A stretch of DNA of 47,955 bases, taken from Sinomonas cellulolyticus (GTDB taxonomy: Bacteria; Actinomycetota; Actinomycetes; Actinomycetales; Micrococcaceae). Numbering within the stretch: the first letter of the stretch is position 1; each line of letters begins with the position of its first letter. The position numbers and the translations under genes are program-made. This document shows positions 1-6,844 of the stretch, one piece after another. The DNA lies in contig NZ_BNCM01000019.1 in the NCBI RefSeq assembly GCF_014656475.1, positions 1 through 47,955 of the forward strand, read 5' to 3'. The notes under the pieces were generated by a model that did not search any database, had not been told where the DNA came from, and was given only the letters and a program-made list of their open reading frames with translations.

Positions 1-19
1 GCCGGTTCAACATCAACGC

Positions 20-376
20 TCATCGGGTACCTCCTGTATCAGAGTTACACCGTTGAAAGTACAGTCCCTCGGCCTGCTTTGGTACGAACGCGACGCAGAG
101 CGCAATCAGCGCCAAAACGACAGGGGTCGCGGAGGCGGCGTTGAATGCAGACGCATAGCGCGCCGCGTTGAGCGCTGCCACCCTCTTCTCGTAAGGGAGT
201 AGAGCATAGGCCCTGATATCACCGATCGTTGCTATCCGGCGAGTGATGTGGCCGTTGAGTAGGGCGCGCTGTAGGTCTCGGTCTTCAAATTCAATTGCGA
301 GTTGCGTGATCGAGAGAGCATGACCTCTGAAGTTCTTCCGGTACCATCGGTGCATATTGCTGGCATTCGTTCCCAT
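20..376 (-). CDS. Hypothetical small protein with one possible membrane segment
   Basis: A 118-residue reading frame that I do not recognise. The N-terminal two thirds are polar and Arg-rich. A hydrophobic stretch at about residues 84-95 (core LALIALCVAF) could be a single membrane helix near the C-terminus. The start codon lies about 50 bases from the imperfect repeat at 406-458 that I take as the left edge of the recombinase module, so the gene may be flanking chromosome or may have been cut by that insertion. Base composition looks less GC-rich than the neighbouring genes. It is supported only by its length and by the lack of a better competing frame. Confidence 0.35.
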   Translation of the reverse strand: MGTNASNMHRWYRKNFRGHALSITQLAIEFEDRDLQRALLNGHITRRIATIGDIRAYALLPYEKRVAALNAARYASAFNAASATPVVLALIALCVAFVPKQAEGLYFQRCNSDTGGTR

Positions 377-405
377 TCAGTCATTCTGATCGATCCCGGG
401 CTCAA

Positions 406-458
406 GACTGGAATCACGATGGGACGGGAGTTCTCGCATCAGATGCAACTCCGGGTAG
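406..458. repeat. Left copy of imperfect direct repeat with palindromic core
   Basis: This matches 5088-5141 over about 50 bases. The best block runs from ACGGGAG (424-430) through the core GCATCAGATGC (436-446) to AACTCC (447-452). The core is a perfect 5+1+5 palindrome, and GGAGTT/AACTCC arms lie outside it with unequal spacing. A palindromic core between inverted arms is typical of tyrosine recombinase sites, so this is a candidate attachment site. Confidence 0.55.
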
Positions 459-529
459 TTAACTGGCAGCAGCGGGTATTGGCTGCACGGGAGTAGCTGC
501 TCCTGATCCTCAGGACGCTGTTGGGAGAG

Positions 530-571
530 CCGAAAGGATGGACTCGATCGGCGTCGAGTCCGTCCTTTCGG
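530..571 (-). terminator. Strong hairpin downstream of the sigma/partner gene pair
   Basis: An 18-bp inverted repeat with a 6-base loop; the arms start CCGAAAGG and end CCTTTCGG with only one imperfect pair. It lies 12 bases past the stop of the membrane-protein gene at 583. There is no clear T-run on the minus strand, so it is a likely but not canonical intrinsic terminator. Confidence 0.55.
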
Positions 572-582
572 TCTATCGCTTG

Positions 583-1404
583 CTAGGAAGGCTTGAGGGG
601 CTGCGCGTTTGGGATCTGTTGGCCGTCGGTCAGGGTGAGGCTGAATTCAAGGTCGGCGGTGGGTTCTCCGTTCGCTTCGGTTTTGTTCCCTAGCGCGTGG
701 CCCGGCCACCACGCGACGTAGTGTCCGTTCTTCACGGACGCTTGAATGGTTTCCCCGTCTGCCGTTCTGATGCTGACACCTTCGACGTTTGCGCCGACTT
801 CGCCCACGGTGAATGAGATGTGCGGCCTGGTGTTGGGAATCAGGGCCCAGCGGTCGCTGAACTCAGTGATGGCGTTCTGGGTGAATTGGTCTCCCATGGG
901 CTCAGCGCTCTTTCCGCCGTTTCGGGCCAAGCTCACCTCTCCTGCATGGCTGGCGCCTGCTGGGACGTGGGCGATGCAGGTTGCGGAGGTGGAGTTGGCA
1001 CCGATGTAGAGCAGTGCGGCCCATTCGCCTCGACGTTCCGCAATCTCTAGTGAGGGTGAAGTCATGGACAGCCCTGCGGCGACGCACGCATCCGCGGCGA
1101 TGGCCTGGTCCGCGGGGCTGAGGGAATCTGGAACAGCAGTCCAGGAGGCGTAGGCCTCATCGGCGTTGCCGGTCAGCATTGGCAGCACGGTCCCGGCGGC
1201 CGCCAGGGTGAGCGCGGCGGCGGGCACCGCCAGCCATCGGAGCCATCGGCTGCGAGGCCGGCGCTCGGGAGCTGTTTCTGTTGGCCGGTCCGCGAGGATC
1301 TGTTCGAGGCGTGCGGCCCGTCGGATTCGCTCCGTGGGGTGGGCGGTGGCAGCTGGGGCGGGATCGAACTCACGTAGCTTGTTCAGGAGGTGGTCGGTCT
1401 TCAT
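583..1404 (-). CDS. Membrane-anchored partner of ECF sigma factor (probable anti-sigma-like protein)
   Basis: A 273-residue protein with a charged cytoplasmic N-terminus (about residues 1-55), one hydrophobic helix (about 56-78, starting WLRWLAVPAAALTLAAAG) and an extracytoplasmic C-terminal domain of about 190 residues. I chose the ATG at 1402-1404 because it overlaps the sigma-factor stop by four bases (ATGA), which implies translational coupling; the longer frame upstream is sigma-factor sequence in another frame. Single-span proteins of this shape directly after an ECF sigma gene are common in actinobacteria, some as true anti-sigma factors and some only as co-regulated partners. I see no clear HxxxCxxC zinc anti-sigma motif, so an anti-sigma function is inferred from context only. 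Confidence 0.7.
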   Translation of the reverse strand: MKTDHLLNKLREFDPAPAATAHPTERIRRAARLEQILADRPTETAPERRPRSRWLRWLAVPAAALTLAAAGTVLPMLTGNADEAYASWTAVPDSLSPADQAIAADACVAAGLSMTSPSLEIAERRGEWAALLYIGANSTSATCIAHVPAGASHAGEVSLARNGGKSAEPMGDQFTQNAITEFSDRWALIPNTRPHISFTVGEVGANVEGVSIRTADGETIQASVKNGHYVAWWPGHALGNKTEANGEPTADLEFSLTLTDGQQIPNAQPLKPS

Positions 1405-1961
1405 GTCAGCTGCTCCGTTGCTGAGTACTGGTCGGTTGTGGTGGTCGCTGTCGTATTGCCGAGCGCCCTGCGCAGGGATGCCCGAGCGCGATGAAGGCGG
1501 ACTCTGAATGCCACGGCAGAGATCCCGAGGACTTTGCCTGCCTGCGAGGACGTGAGGTTCTCCCACGCCGTGAGGGCAAGGGCTTCTTGATGGTCCGGCG
1601 TCAGGCGCCCCCAGGCTGTGGCGATGTCCAGCTGAAGTGCAATGGAATCGTCCGGTGAGGCGACGAATGCTTCGGCCTCTGCGGCCATGCGGATGGCGAG
1701 GGCCCCTCGTTGGTGATGGATCCTTTGCTCCGCTAGGAGGCAGTTGCGTGCCGTTCCGAACAACCAGGCGCGCGCATCGCTGGATTCGGAGGGCATGTCA
1801 TCGAATCTGCGCCATGCAACCACGAAGACGTCGTGGACGATGTCCTCGGCCTGGTCGGGGCCCGCTCGCCTCTGAACGAACCGCAGCAGGTCTTCATAGG
1901 CATCGTTGTAGAGCTGGGCAAAGCGGGCTTCACGTCCGGTTCCCTTTGCTTGTTTCCGCAT
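1401..1961 (-). CDS. RNA polymerase ECF-type sigma factor
   Basis: A 186-residue protein with the two ECF domains. Region 2 covers about residues 15-80, including the core-binding stretch DQAEDIVHDVFVVAWRRF and the promoter-melting segment around DARAWLFGTARN. Region 4 covers about 115-170, with the HTH stretch LTSSQAGKVLGISAVAFRVR. It should recruit RNA polymerase to a dedicated promoter set under control of its downstream membrane partner. The pair lies between the left repeat and the recombinase genes, so it travels as cargo if the module moves as a whole. The 29-base gap to the recombinase-like gene stop at 1991 means read-through from the recombinase operon is possible. Confidence 0.88.
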   Translation of the reverse strand: MRKQAKGTGREARFAQLYNDAYEDLLRFVQRRAGPDQAEDIVHDVFVVAWRRFDDMPSESSDARAWLFGTARNCLLAEQRIHHQRGALAIRMAAEAEAFVASPDDSIALQLDIATAWGRLTPDHQEALALTAWENLTSSQAGKVLGISAVAFRVRLHRARASLRRALGNTTATTTTDQYSATEQLT

Positions 1962-1990
1962 ACCTACACCTGTCTGGATTCGTGAACCTG

Positions 1991-3529
1991 TTACGCGCCA
2001 TCAGGCAGCGGGCGGATTGCGTCCTGGCGGCGCGTGCCGGTCTGCCGTGCAGCGGCGATGTATTGGGCGTAGGCGGCTGCCGAGTCGGTGGCGTGGCGTT
2101 CGATGGTGGCGGGGGAGTAGCCGAGGATTTCGGCGATGAGGGGCACGGGTGCGAGCTTGGTGAGCTCGTGGAGGGTTCCGAGCCGGGCTGCACGTGCACT
2201 GAAGATGGTCCGGAGCCGTGAGCGCAGGTGGGTTGTGGTGATGTGGCGTCCGGGGGAGGTGCCGCGGAAGACCCAGTTGCTGTCGGGGTGGGCTGCGGTG
2301 AGGCCGTGGCCGGGATCGGATGCGAGGTCGCGCCAGGGGCGATCGAGGGGGTCGGGCAGGGCAATCTCGATGCTGCCGAGCCTGACTGTGACGAGTTCCT
2401 CGGTGACGGTGACATCGTTCCAGGTCAGGGCGGCGACGTTCTCGATCTGCTGGCCGAAGACGATGACGAGGATGGCTGCGGCGCGGTCCCGGGGGATGAG
2501 TTCGTCGGTATGGACCACCTGCTGCAGGGCCGCCTCCTGGTCGTCCGCGCTGAGCTTGGGGCTCGTGCCGCGCCGGTGGGGTGCCATCTTCAGGCCCGGT
2601 GGAACGGCGTGGGCCCTGATGGCCCAGGTGAGGAATCGGGTGGCGATCCCGCGGGTGGTCGGACCTTGGGCCTGCCAGGCGTCGAGGTGGGCCTGCTGGA
2701 GTTCTGCGGGGCTGGTTGCGTGTTCGGTGAGCCAGTTGAGGAAGTCGATGGCCACGGTGACGGTCTGCTTGCTGCGCTCGAAGGTTCCCTGGCGGACTTC
2801 ATCCATCTGGTTCATCCGGCGCTGGTGGTGCCAGCGGATGTAGCGGCGGACGAGGTCCCGGTTCGCCGGGTCGGCCACGCGCTCGAGGGCTTCCTCGGCC
2901 CAGCGGTCGTATCGGGCCCGGAGTTCGTCGCGGCGGGGGATGACGCCGTGTTCGGCGAGCAGGCCTCTGACGTATTCGCGGGTGCGCGAGCTGGGCAGCT
3001 GGTCGAGGGCCTCGTGGGTGACCCTCGGGGCAATCGCGAGGTGGCGCAGGAACTCGGTGACGTGCTTCTGGCGGATCCAGGTCAGGCCGCTGTTGGCGCG
3101 CTTCATCGACTTCAGGGCTGTGGCGAGCGGGACGAGCACGGGAGCGATGGTCCCGGTTGCGGGGTCGGTGAGGAGGCCCTCGACGGTGTCGGCCAGGGTG
3201 CAGGTCCAGCACCTCCCGCCGCTGTGGAGTTCGTCCTCGGCGCCGCAGGAGACGCAGTCGACGTTGAGCTTCACTCCTGTGCAGGCCCGGCATGCCGGCG
3301 CGCCGTCGACGATTCCGGGGAGGATGCCTTCGTGCCCGCAGCCACAGATTCCCCGGATGCGCTTGGCCTGCTGGTAGCAGTAGCCGCAGACCCCGCCGTC
3401 GGGCCAGCTGGCGACGGTCTGGTGGTGCTGGCCGCAGCGGGTGCAGGGGACCGGCCAGCGGGTGGGGTCCTCGGCCTTGCGGGGCCTACTCACCCTCGTC
3501 CGGGTTGACGAGCCGGATGCGCTTGGCAA
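1991..3529 (-). CDS. Large recombinase-like protein with N-terminal Cys clusters and no catalytic residues
   Basis: A 512-residue protein. The N-terminal 130 residues hold repeated CxxC pairs (CTRC, CGYC, CGCG, CRAC, CVSC, CWTC), probably zinc ribbons. The remainder has the layout of a tyrosine recombinase: a helical core-binding-like domain (about 150-310) and a C-terminal catalytic-like fold (about 330-500). The usual first catalytic arginine is replaced by glutamine in the GQQIENVAALTW segment. No HxxR box is present, and the expected region reads HELTKLAPVPLIAEILGY. It is therefore probably catalytically dead and structural or target-selecting. It overlaps the HTH gene by 44 bases, so the three genes form one tight operon. 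I recognise this gene trio as recurring in actinobacterial genomes but cannot name the family. Confidence 0.7.
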   Translation of the reverse strand: MPSASGSSTRTRVSRPRKAEDPTRWPVPCTRCGQHHQTVASWPDGGVCGYCYQQAKRIRGICGCGHEGILPGIVDGAPACRACTGVKLNVDCVSCGAEDELHSGGRCWTCTLADTVEGLLTDPATGTIAPVLVPLATALKSMKRANSGLTWIRQKHVTEFLRHLAIAPRVTHEALDQLPSSRTREYVRGLLAEHGVIPRRDELRARYDRWAEEALERVADPANRDLVRRYIRWHHQRRMNQMDEVRQGTFERSKQTVTVAIDFLNWLTEHATSPAELQQAHLDAWQAQGPTTRGIATRFLTWAIRAHAVPPGLKMAPHRRGTSPKLSADDQEAALQQVVHTDELIPRDRAAAILVIVFGQQIENVAALTWNDVTVTEELVTVRLGSIEIALPDPLDRPWRDLASDPGHGLTAAHPDSNWVFRGTSPGRHITTTHLRSRLRTIFSARAARLGTLHELTKLAPVPLIAEILGYSPATIERHATDSAAAYAQYIAAARQTGTRRQDAIRPLPDGA

Positions 3530-3839
3530 TGGGGCTGCGGGGCTGGATGCCCAGGTCCTCGCTGCGCTTCGGAGCGTTCGCCGTCGCGGCGGCGCGCATC
3601 TCGACGTAGGGCTCGAAGAGGTCGTTCGGGGTGCAGTCGAGGATGTCGCAGAGGGCCGCGAACGTCCGTGCCGGGATGCGTTCGGGGGTGCTGGTGACGA
3701 GGCGGTAGATCTGGCTCTCGGAGAGGTTGATCCCGCGGGAGCGGAGCAGGGGCATCAGCTCGGTGGTCTTCCAGAGGTTGCGCTGGGCCATCAGGGCGCG
3801 CAGGTTCCAGCGGTAGCCGATCCGGCGCTGTTCAGGCAC
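3486..3839 (-). CDS. Cro/C1-type helix-turn-helix protein of the recombinase operon
   Basis: A 117-residue protein. A Cro/C1-like HTH spans about residues 12-75: the recognition region LSESQIYRLVTSTPERIP is followed by RTFAALCDILDCTPNDLFE, the usual end of this fold. The C-terminal tail is basic and disordered-looking. The gene overlaps the tyrosine recombinase upstream (8 bases) and the Cys-rich protein downstream (44 bases), so all three proteins are probably made in fixed proportion. It could act as an excisionase-like DNA-bending factor or as a repressor of the operon; the sequence cannot separate these. Confidence 0.8.
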   Translation of the reverse strand: MPEQRRIGYRWNLRALMAQRNLWKTTELMPLLRSRGINLSESQIYRLVTSTPERIPARTFAALCDILDCTPNDLFEPYVEMRAAATANAPKRSEDLGIQPRSPIAKRIRLVNPDEGE

Positions 3840-4983
3840 TGGATTCCTCCTCGGGCTTGGCGGTGCGCCGGGCGATCATCTTCTGCACGGTCTTCTGCTT
3901 GAAGTCCGACGATACCGAGGTGTAGAGGCCAGTGGTGGAGGCGTAGGCGTGCCCGACCTGGGTCTGGACGAAGGCCGGGTCGTAGCCTGCCTCGATCAGG
4001 TGGGTGACGTAGGAGTGCCGCAGGCAGTGCAGGCCGAGCTCCTTGGGCAGCCCGGCCGCGGCCCGGGCCTGGGCGAAGGCGTCTCCGAGGCTGCCCACGG
4101 CCACACGGTCGGCCCGCTCGCTGGGCCAGAGCGCGGAGGACCGGTCGGCGGTGGCGAAACGCTCGCGCAGCCCGCCCCTGGTCCAGTCCTTGAGCAGGTC
4201 GACAACCCAGTCGAACTCGGGCACGGTCAGCACGGTCCGGCGGCGGGGGCCGGAGCCGGCCGTGCCCTTGGCCCAGCGGACCTGGACGGCGCCGAAGCGC
4301 CCGTAGTCGGGCACGTGCGGGTTCGGGCCGAAGTCTTCCAGTTCGAGCATGGCAAGCTCCCGTCGGCGGAGGCCGTAGGCGTAGCAGACCTTGAACGCGA
4401 TCGAGTCCCGCAGCAGGGGCAGCCACCGCTTGCTGCCGGCGGCGTACTCGCGGTCGACGAGGTCGTCCTGGTGGTCGAAGAGTCGCTGCAGCTCCTGCAC
4501 CGTGAACGCCCGCCGCCCGGCGGGCACGGCGTCGTCGGTGGTGTGCCGGGGCGTGTTCCACTCGAAGCAGATCTGCGTGGGGATGCCGCCGAAGGTGCGT
4601 TCGCAGAACTCGCCCCAGCCGTAGGCCGGATGGGTCAGGTAGGCGCAGAACATCGCGATCGCGTTGCTGTACGAGCGCAGGGTGGTCAGGCTGATCGGCT
4701 TCTCACCCGAGCGCAGCTCGGCCAGGAACTCCTCGACGTCCACCGGGCGCCACTGCCACGGGAACTCCCCGGTGAACTCCTGGAACCTGCCCACCACGCC
4801 GCAGCGGCCCTTGATCGTCCCGGCGGTCAGCCCGCGGGCCAGCATCTGCGCCCGCCAGCGGTCCAGCATCTCGATGAAGACGCGCTCGTCGGCGCGGAAC
4901 AGTCCGACGCCGGGATCGCTGAGCAGCCGCGGCACGGAGCCCGGAACAGCGCTTTCCACTCCACCCCTAAACCATGGAAACAT
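3832..4983 (-). CDS. Tyrosine recombinase/integrase
   Basis: A 383-residue integrase. A SAM-like core-binding domain spans about residues 35-125 and the catalytic domain about 160-375. All visible catalytic positions are present: Arg206 in GLRRREL, His319 and Arg322 in HCLRHSYVTHL, His345 in VGHAYAS and nucleophile Tyr354 in GLYTS. It should cut and rejoin DNA at short palindromic sites. The palindromic core at 4984-4994 touches its start codon, which suggests that recombination or binding there controls expression. An alternative GTG start at 4959 has a better ribosome-binding site (AGGGGTGGA) and would free the core from the coding region. It is the first gene of the operon leading to 1991. 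Confidence 0.9.
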   Translation of the reverse strand: MFPWFRGGVESAVPGSVPRLLSDPGVGLFRADERVFIEMLDRWRAQMLARGLTAGTIKGRCGVVGRFQEFTGEFPWQWRPVDVEEFLAELRSGEKPISLTTLRSYSNAIAMFCAYLTHPAYGWGEFCERTFGGIPTQICFEWNTPRHTTDDAVPAGRRAFTVQELQRLFDHQDDLVDREYAAGSKRWLPLLRDSIAFKVCYAYGLRRRELAMLELEDFGPNPHVPDYGRFGAVQVRWAKGTAGSGPRRRTVLTVPEFDWVVDLLKDWTRGGLRERFATADRSSALWPSERADRVAVGSLGDAFAQARAAAGLPKELGLHCLRHSYVTHLIEAGYDPAFVQTQVGHAYASTTGLYTSVSSDFKQKTVQKMIARRTAKPEEESSA

Positions 4984-4994
4984 GCATTAGATGC
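4984..4994. repeat. Palindromic core site next to recombinase start codon
   Basis: GCATTAGATGC lies inside the larger palindrome TGCATTAGATGCA and immediately precedes the recombinase ATG. It matches the other three cores at 9 or more of 11 positions. It is a candidate binding site for the recombinase or its HTH partner. Confidence 0.45.
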
Positions 4995-5087
4995 AAGTAA
5001 CCTACGGCGGGCTGGCCAAGCCGGCCAAATCGACGGCATCCAGGGTAATCTCCGCGGGGCACCGAATCCAAGGCTGACCTGCGCAAA

Positions 5088-5141
5088 CGCCGGAATCGCG
5101 GTCGAACGGGAGTTCTCGCACCAGATGCAACTCCCGTTAGT
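5088..5141. repeat. Right copy of imperfect direct repeat with palindromic core
   Basis: This is the counterpart of 406-458. The block ACGGGAGTTCTCGCA(C)CAGATGC, followed by AACTCC, differs from the left copy by one base in the core (GCACCAGATGC, 5118-5128). The flanks (GGAATC at the left side, TAG and AAC on the right) also match in part. Confidence 0.55.
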
Positions 5142-5184
5142 CGAACGCCGATAACGGAGATTATGTCAAGTAGAGGGTGACATG

Positions 5185-5201
5185 TTCGCATCGGATGCGA
5201 A
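5185..5201. repeat. Perfect 17-bp palindrome of the recombinase site family
   Basis: TTCGCATCGGATGCGAA is an 8+1+8 palindrome containing the core GCATCGGATGC. It lies just before the truncated HMG-CoA lyase homology begins, so it may be the true right crossover site. Confidence 0.5.
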
Positions 5202-5264
5202 TTCGACAGCACGGACTGCTTCCCTGTCGGCGCGCCGATTGCCCCCTGGCACGACGGGCCTCCG

Positions 5265-5842
5265 TGGCTGGTGCGAGGCCGGGCACGGCCACGTCGATTG
5301 CCGGCAAGGCAAGGGACAAGGGCCTCACCGTCCGCGGCTACGTGTCCATGTGCTTCGGCGACCCTTGGGAAGGCCCGGTGGACGCCCCCGCCGTCACCGA
5401 ATGCACGCGGGCGCTCCTAGACGCAGGCTGCGACCAGGTAAGCCTCGGTGACACAATCGGGACGGCTACCCCAGGGCATGTCCTCGACCTCATCGACCGC
5501 CACGCCACGGACGGCATAGGCGCCCAATCGCTCGCCCTGCACCTCCACGACACCTACGGCCAGGCACTGGCCAACGTGCTGGCCGGACTCCTCAGCGGAG
5601 TGACCTGCTTCGACAGCTCAACAGGCGGCATCGGCGGCTGCCCATTCGCCCAGAGCGCGACCGGGAACCTCGCCACTGAAGACCTTGTCTGGATGCTCGA
5701 CGGGCTCGGCATCAACACAGGCATCGACCTCGACGCCGTCACCAGGGCAGGAGCCCAGATCACCCGGCTGCTCGGACGGGAAACCCAGTCCAAAGCAGGG
5801 ACCGCAATCCTCGGCGCAGCCCTGAAGGCAGGATCACTGTAG
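5265..5842 (+). pseudogene. Hydroxymethylglutaryl-CoA lyase, 5'-truncated
   Basis: About 190 residues match the C-terminal two thirds of HMG-CoA lyase, the TIM-barrel enzyme that splits HMG-CoA to acetyl-CoA and acetoacetate in leucine or ketone-body catabolism. The family signature GGIGGCPFAQSATGNLATED (with the active-site Cys) is intact, as are VRGYVSMCFGDPWEGPVD and LHLHDTYGQA. The family is normally about 300 residues. Here the N-terminal barrel strands, including the early catalytic residues, are missing and replaced by unrelated sequence from the recombinase module. The frame is open from an ATG at 5177, but that leader (to about residue 30) has no lyase similarity, so a functional enzyme is unlikely. 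Confidence 0.8.
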
Positions 5843-5874
5843 TCCGCCCACCCCAAGGAGGAACACCGCACAAT

Positions 5875-5904
5875 GGCGGCCCCGGCCCTCGGCCTGGGGC
5901 CGCC
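5875..5904 (+). terminator. GC-rich hairpin after the HMG-CoA lyase remnant
   Basis: Perfect 9-bp arms GGCGGCCCC/GGGGCCGCC around an 11-12 base loop, followed by TTCGTCC. It is a plausible terminator for the lyase operon. A start-like AAGGAGG...ATG at 5855-5875 gives only a 22-codon frame. From 5905 to 6151 I see no supportable gene. Confidence 0.4.
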
Positions 5905-6151
5905 TTCGTCCACCCAGCGGATCGGTCGAGGCCGATGACCTTCCGAGGCCAACCGGCGCTTCCGCCGATTTCTCGGCGAATGCTACGCGAACGCGACCTA
6001 GGCAGGACTTCATCGCCGCCCCTGAACGCGCGATGATCCGGCATGCCGAACCCGACTACAAGCACGCGACGGCCGCCCTCGACCGCGCCGGCTGGCTCAT
6101 CGGATCCACGCCGGTTGGGCACGGGGCTCTGCGTGATGGGTGCCGAGGGGG

Positions 6152-6844
6152 TCAGCGTGGCTGTTGGGGGGCAGCCAGGTGCACGACGACTGCGGTCTCC
6201 GTGGGGCGGATGGACACCAGCGTCATGGACTCTATGACATAGTCCGCGTCGAGCTCTGGTGCGGCGAGGGTGCCTGCCACGCCGACCGTGCGGCATCCGG
6301 CCGAGCGGCCGGCTTCGAGCCCTGCTGCTGTGTCTTCGACGACGAGGCAGGCGATCGGGTCGAATCCGAGCGACCGTGCGGCCGCCTGGTATCCCTCAGG
6401 GCTTGGCTTGCCGTGCACCACGTCGTCGGCCGTGATCATGACGGCGGGTGCGGCCAGTCCCGCGGCGTCCATGCGGACCCGTGCGAGGTCCGCGGTGCAT
6501 GAGGTGACGATGCCCCATCGGCCAGATGGGATGCTTCGGAGGAGTCGACGGGCGCCCTCCTTGACTGCGATCCCCTCGGTCTCCTGCTCTTCGAGGCGTT
6601 CCGCCAGGCGCAGTGCCTCCTGCCGCCGGTCCGGCGCGACGTGCCGCGCGACGATGTCCCTGGCGGGGAGCCCGTGGCCGTTGTGGCGGTATCCGTCGAT
6701 CCCGAGTGCTTCCGCCCATTTGTTCCAGGAGCGCTCGGTGGCCTGGGTGGAATCGATCAGTGTGCCATCCAGATCGAAGAGGATGGCCTTCGCCTCGAGT
6801 TCGATTCCCTGGCTCGTCGTGGCGGGTGCGGATTCAGACTCCAT
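6152..6844 (-). CDS. HAD-family sugar-phosphate phosphatase
   Basis: A 230-residue HAD subfamily IA hydrolase. The nucleophile motif is ILFDLDGTLIDS (Asp24 attacks phosphate, Asp26 is the general acid). A helical cap follows (about 30-95), then the GIVTSCT motif II, the HGKPSPEGYQ Lys motif and the acidic VVEDTAAGLEAG motif IV. It resembles small sugar- or glycerol-phosphate phosphatases. It overlaps the end of the xylulokinase gene by 11 bases, so it is the last gene of the kinase operon. It probably removes phosphate from accumulating or mis-phosphorylated sugar. The exact substrate cannot be read from sequence. Confidence 0.85.
   Translation of the reverse strand: MESESAPATTSQGIELEAKAILFDLDGTLIDSTQATERSWNKWAEALGIDGYRHNGHGLPARDIVARHVAPDRRQEALRLAERLEEQETEGIAVKEGARRLLRSIPSGRWGIVTSCTADLARVRMDAAGLAAPAVMITADDVVHGKPSPEGYQAAARSLGFDPIACLVVEDTAAGLEAGRSAGCRTVGVAGTLAAPELDADYVIESMTLVSIRPTETAVVVHLAAPQQPR

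Larger units (their letters stand above)
406..5201. mobile_element. Putative tyrosine-recombinase module bounded by palindromic sites
   Basis: The segment carries three overlapping minus-strand genes (tyrosine recombinase, HTH protein, degenerate Cys-rich recombinase-like protein) and an ECF sigma/membrane-protein pair. Its edges carry an imperfect direct repeat of about 50 bp (406-458 and 5088-5141), and four copies of a short palindromic core lie at 436-446, 4984-4994, 5118-5128 and 5188-5198. The HMG-CoA lyase gene immediately to the right lacks its 5' part, as expected at an insertion or rearrangement boundary. The missing lyase part is not found to the left, so a deletion must also have occurred. 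The boundaries are inferred from the repeats; no empty site is available for comparison. Confidence 0.5.

Noticed and set aside
2228..3508. A long plus-strand frame opposite the Cys-rich recombinase-like gene
   Set aside because: Gly/Asp/Val-rich shadow with no start signal, while the minus frame has Cys clusters and operon overlaps.
6033..6120. A short plus-strand piece starting MIRHAEPDY that looks like a histidine phosphatase
   Set aside because: Only about 10 residues match and no further family motif follows before the frame runs into the HAD gene antisense. Not enough to call a remnant.
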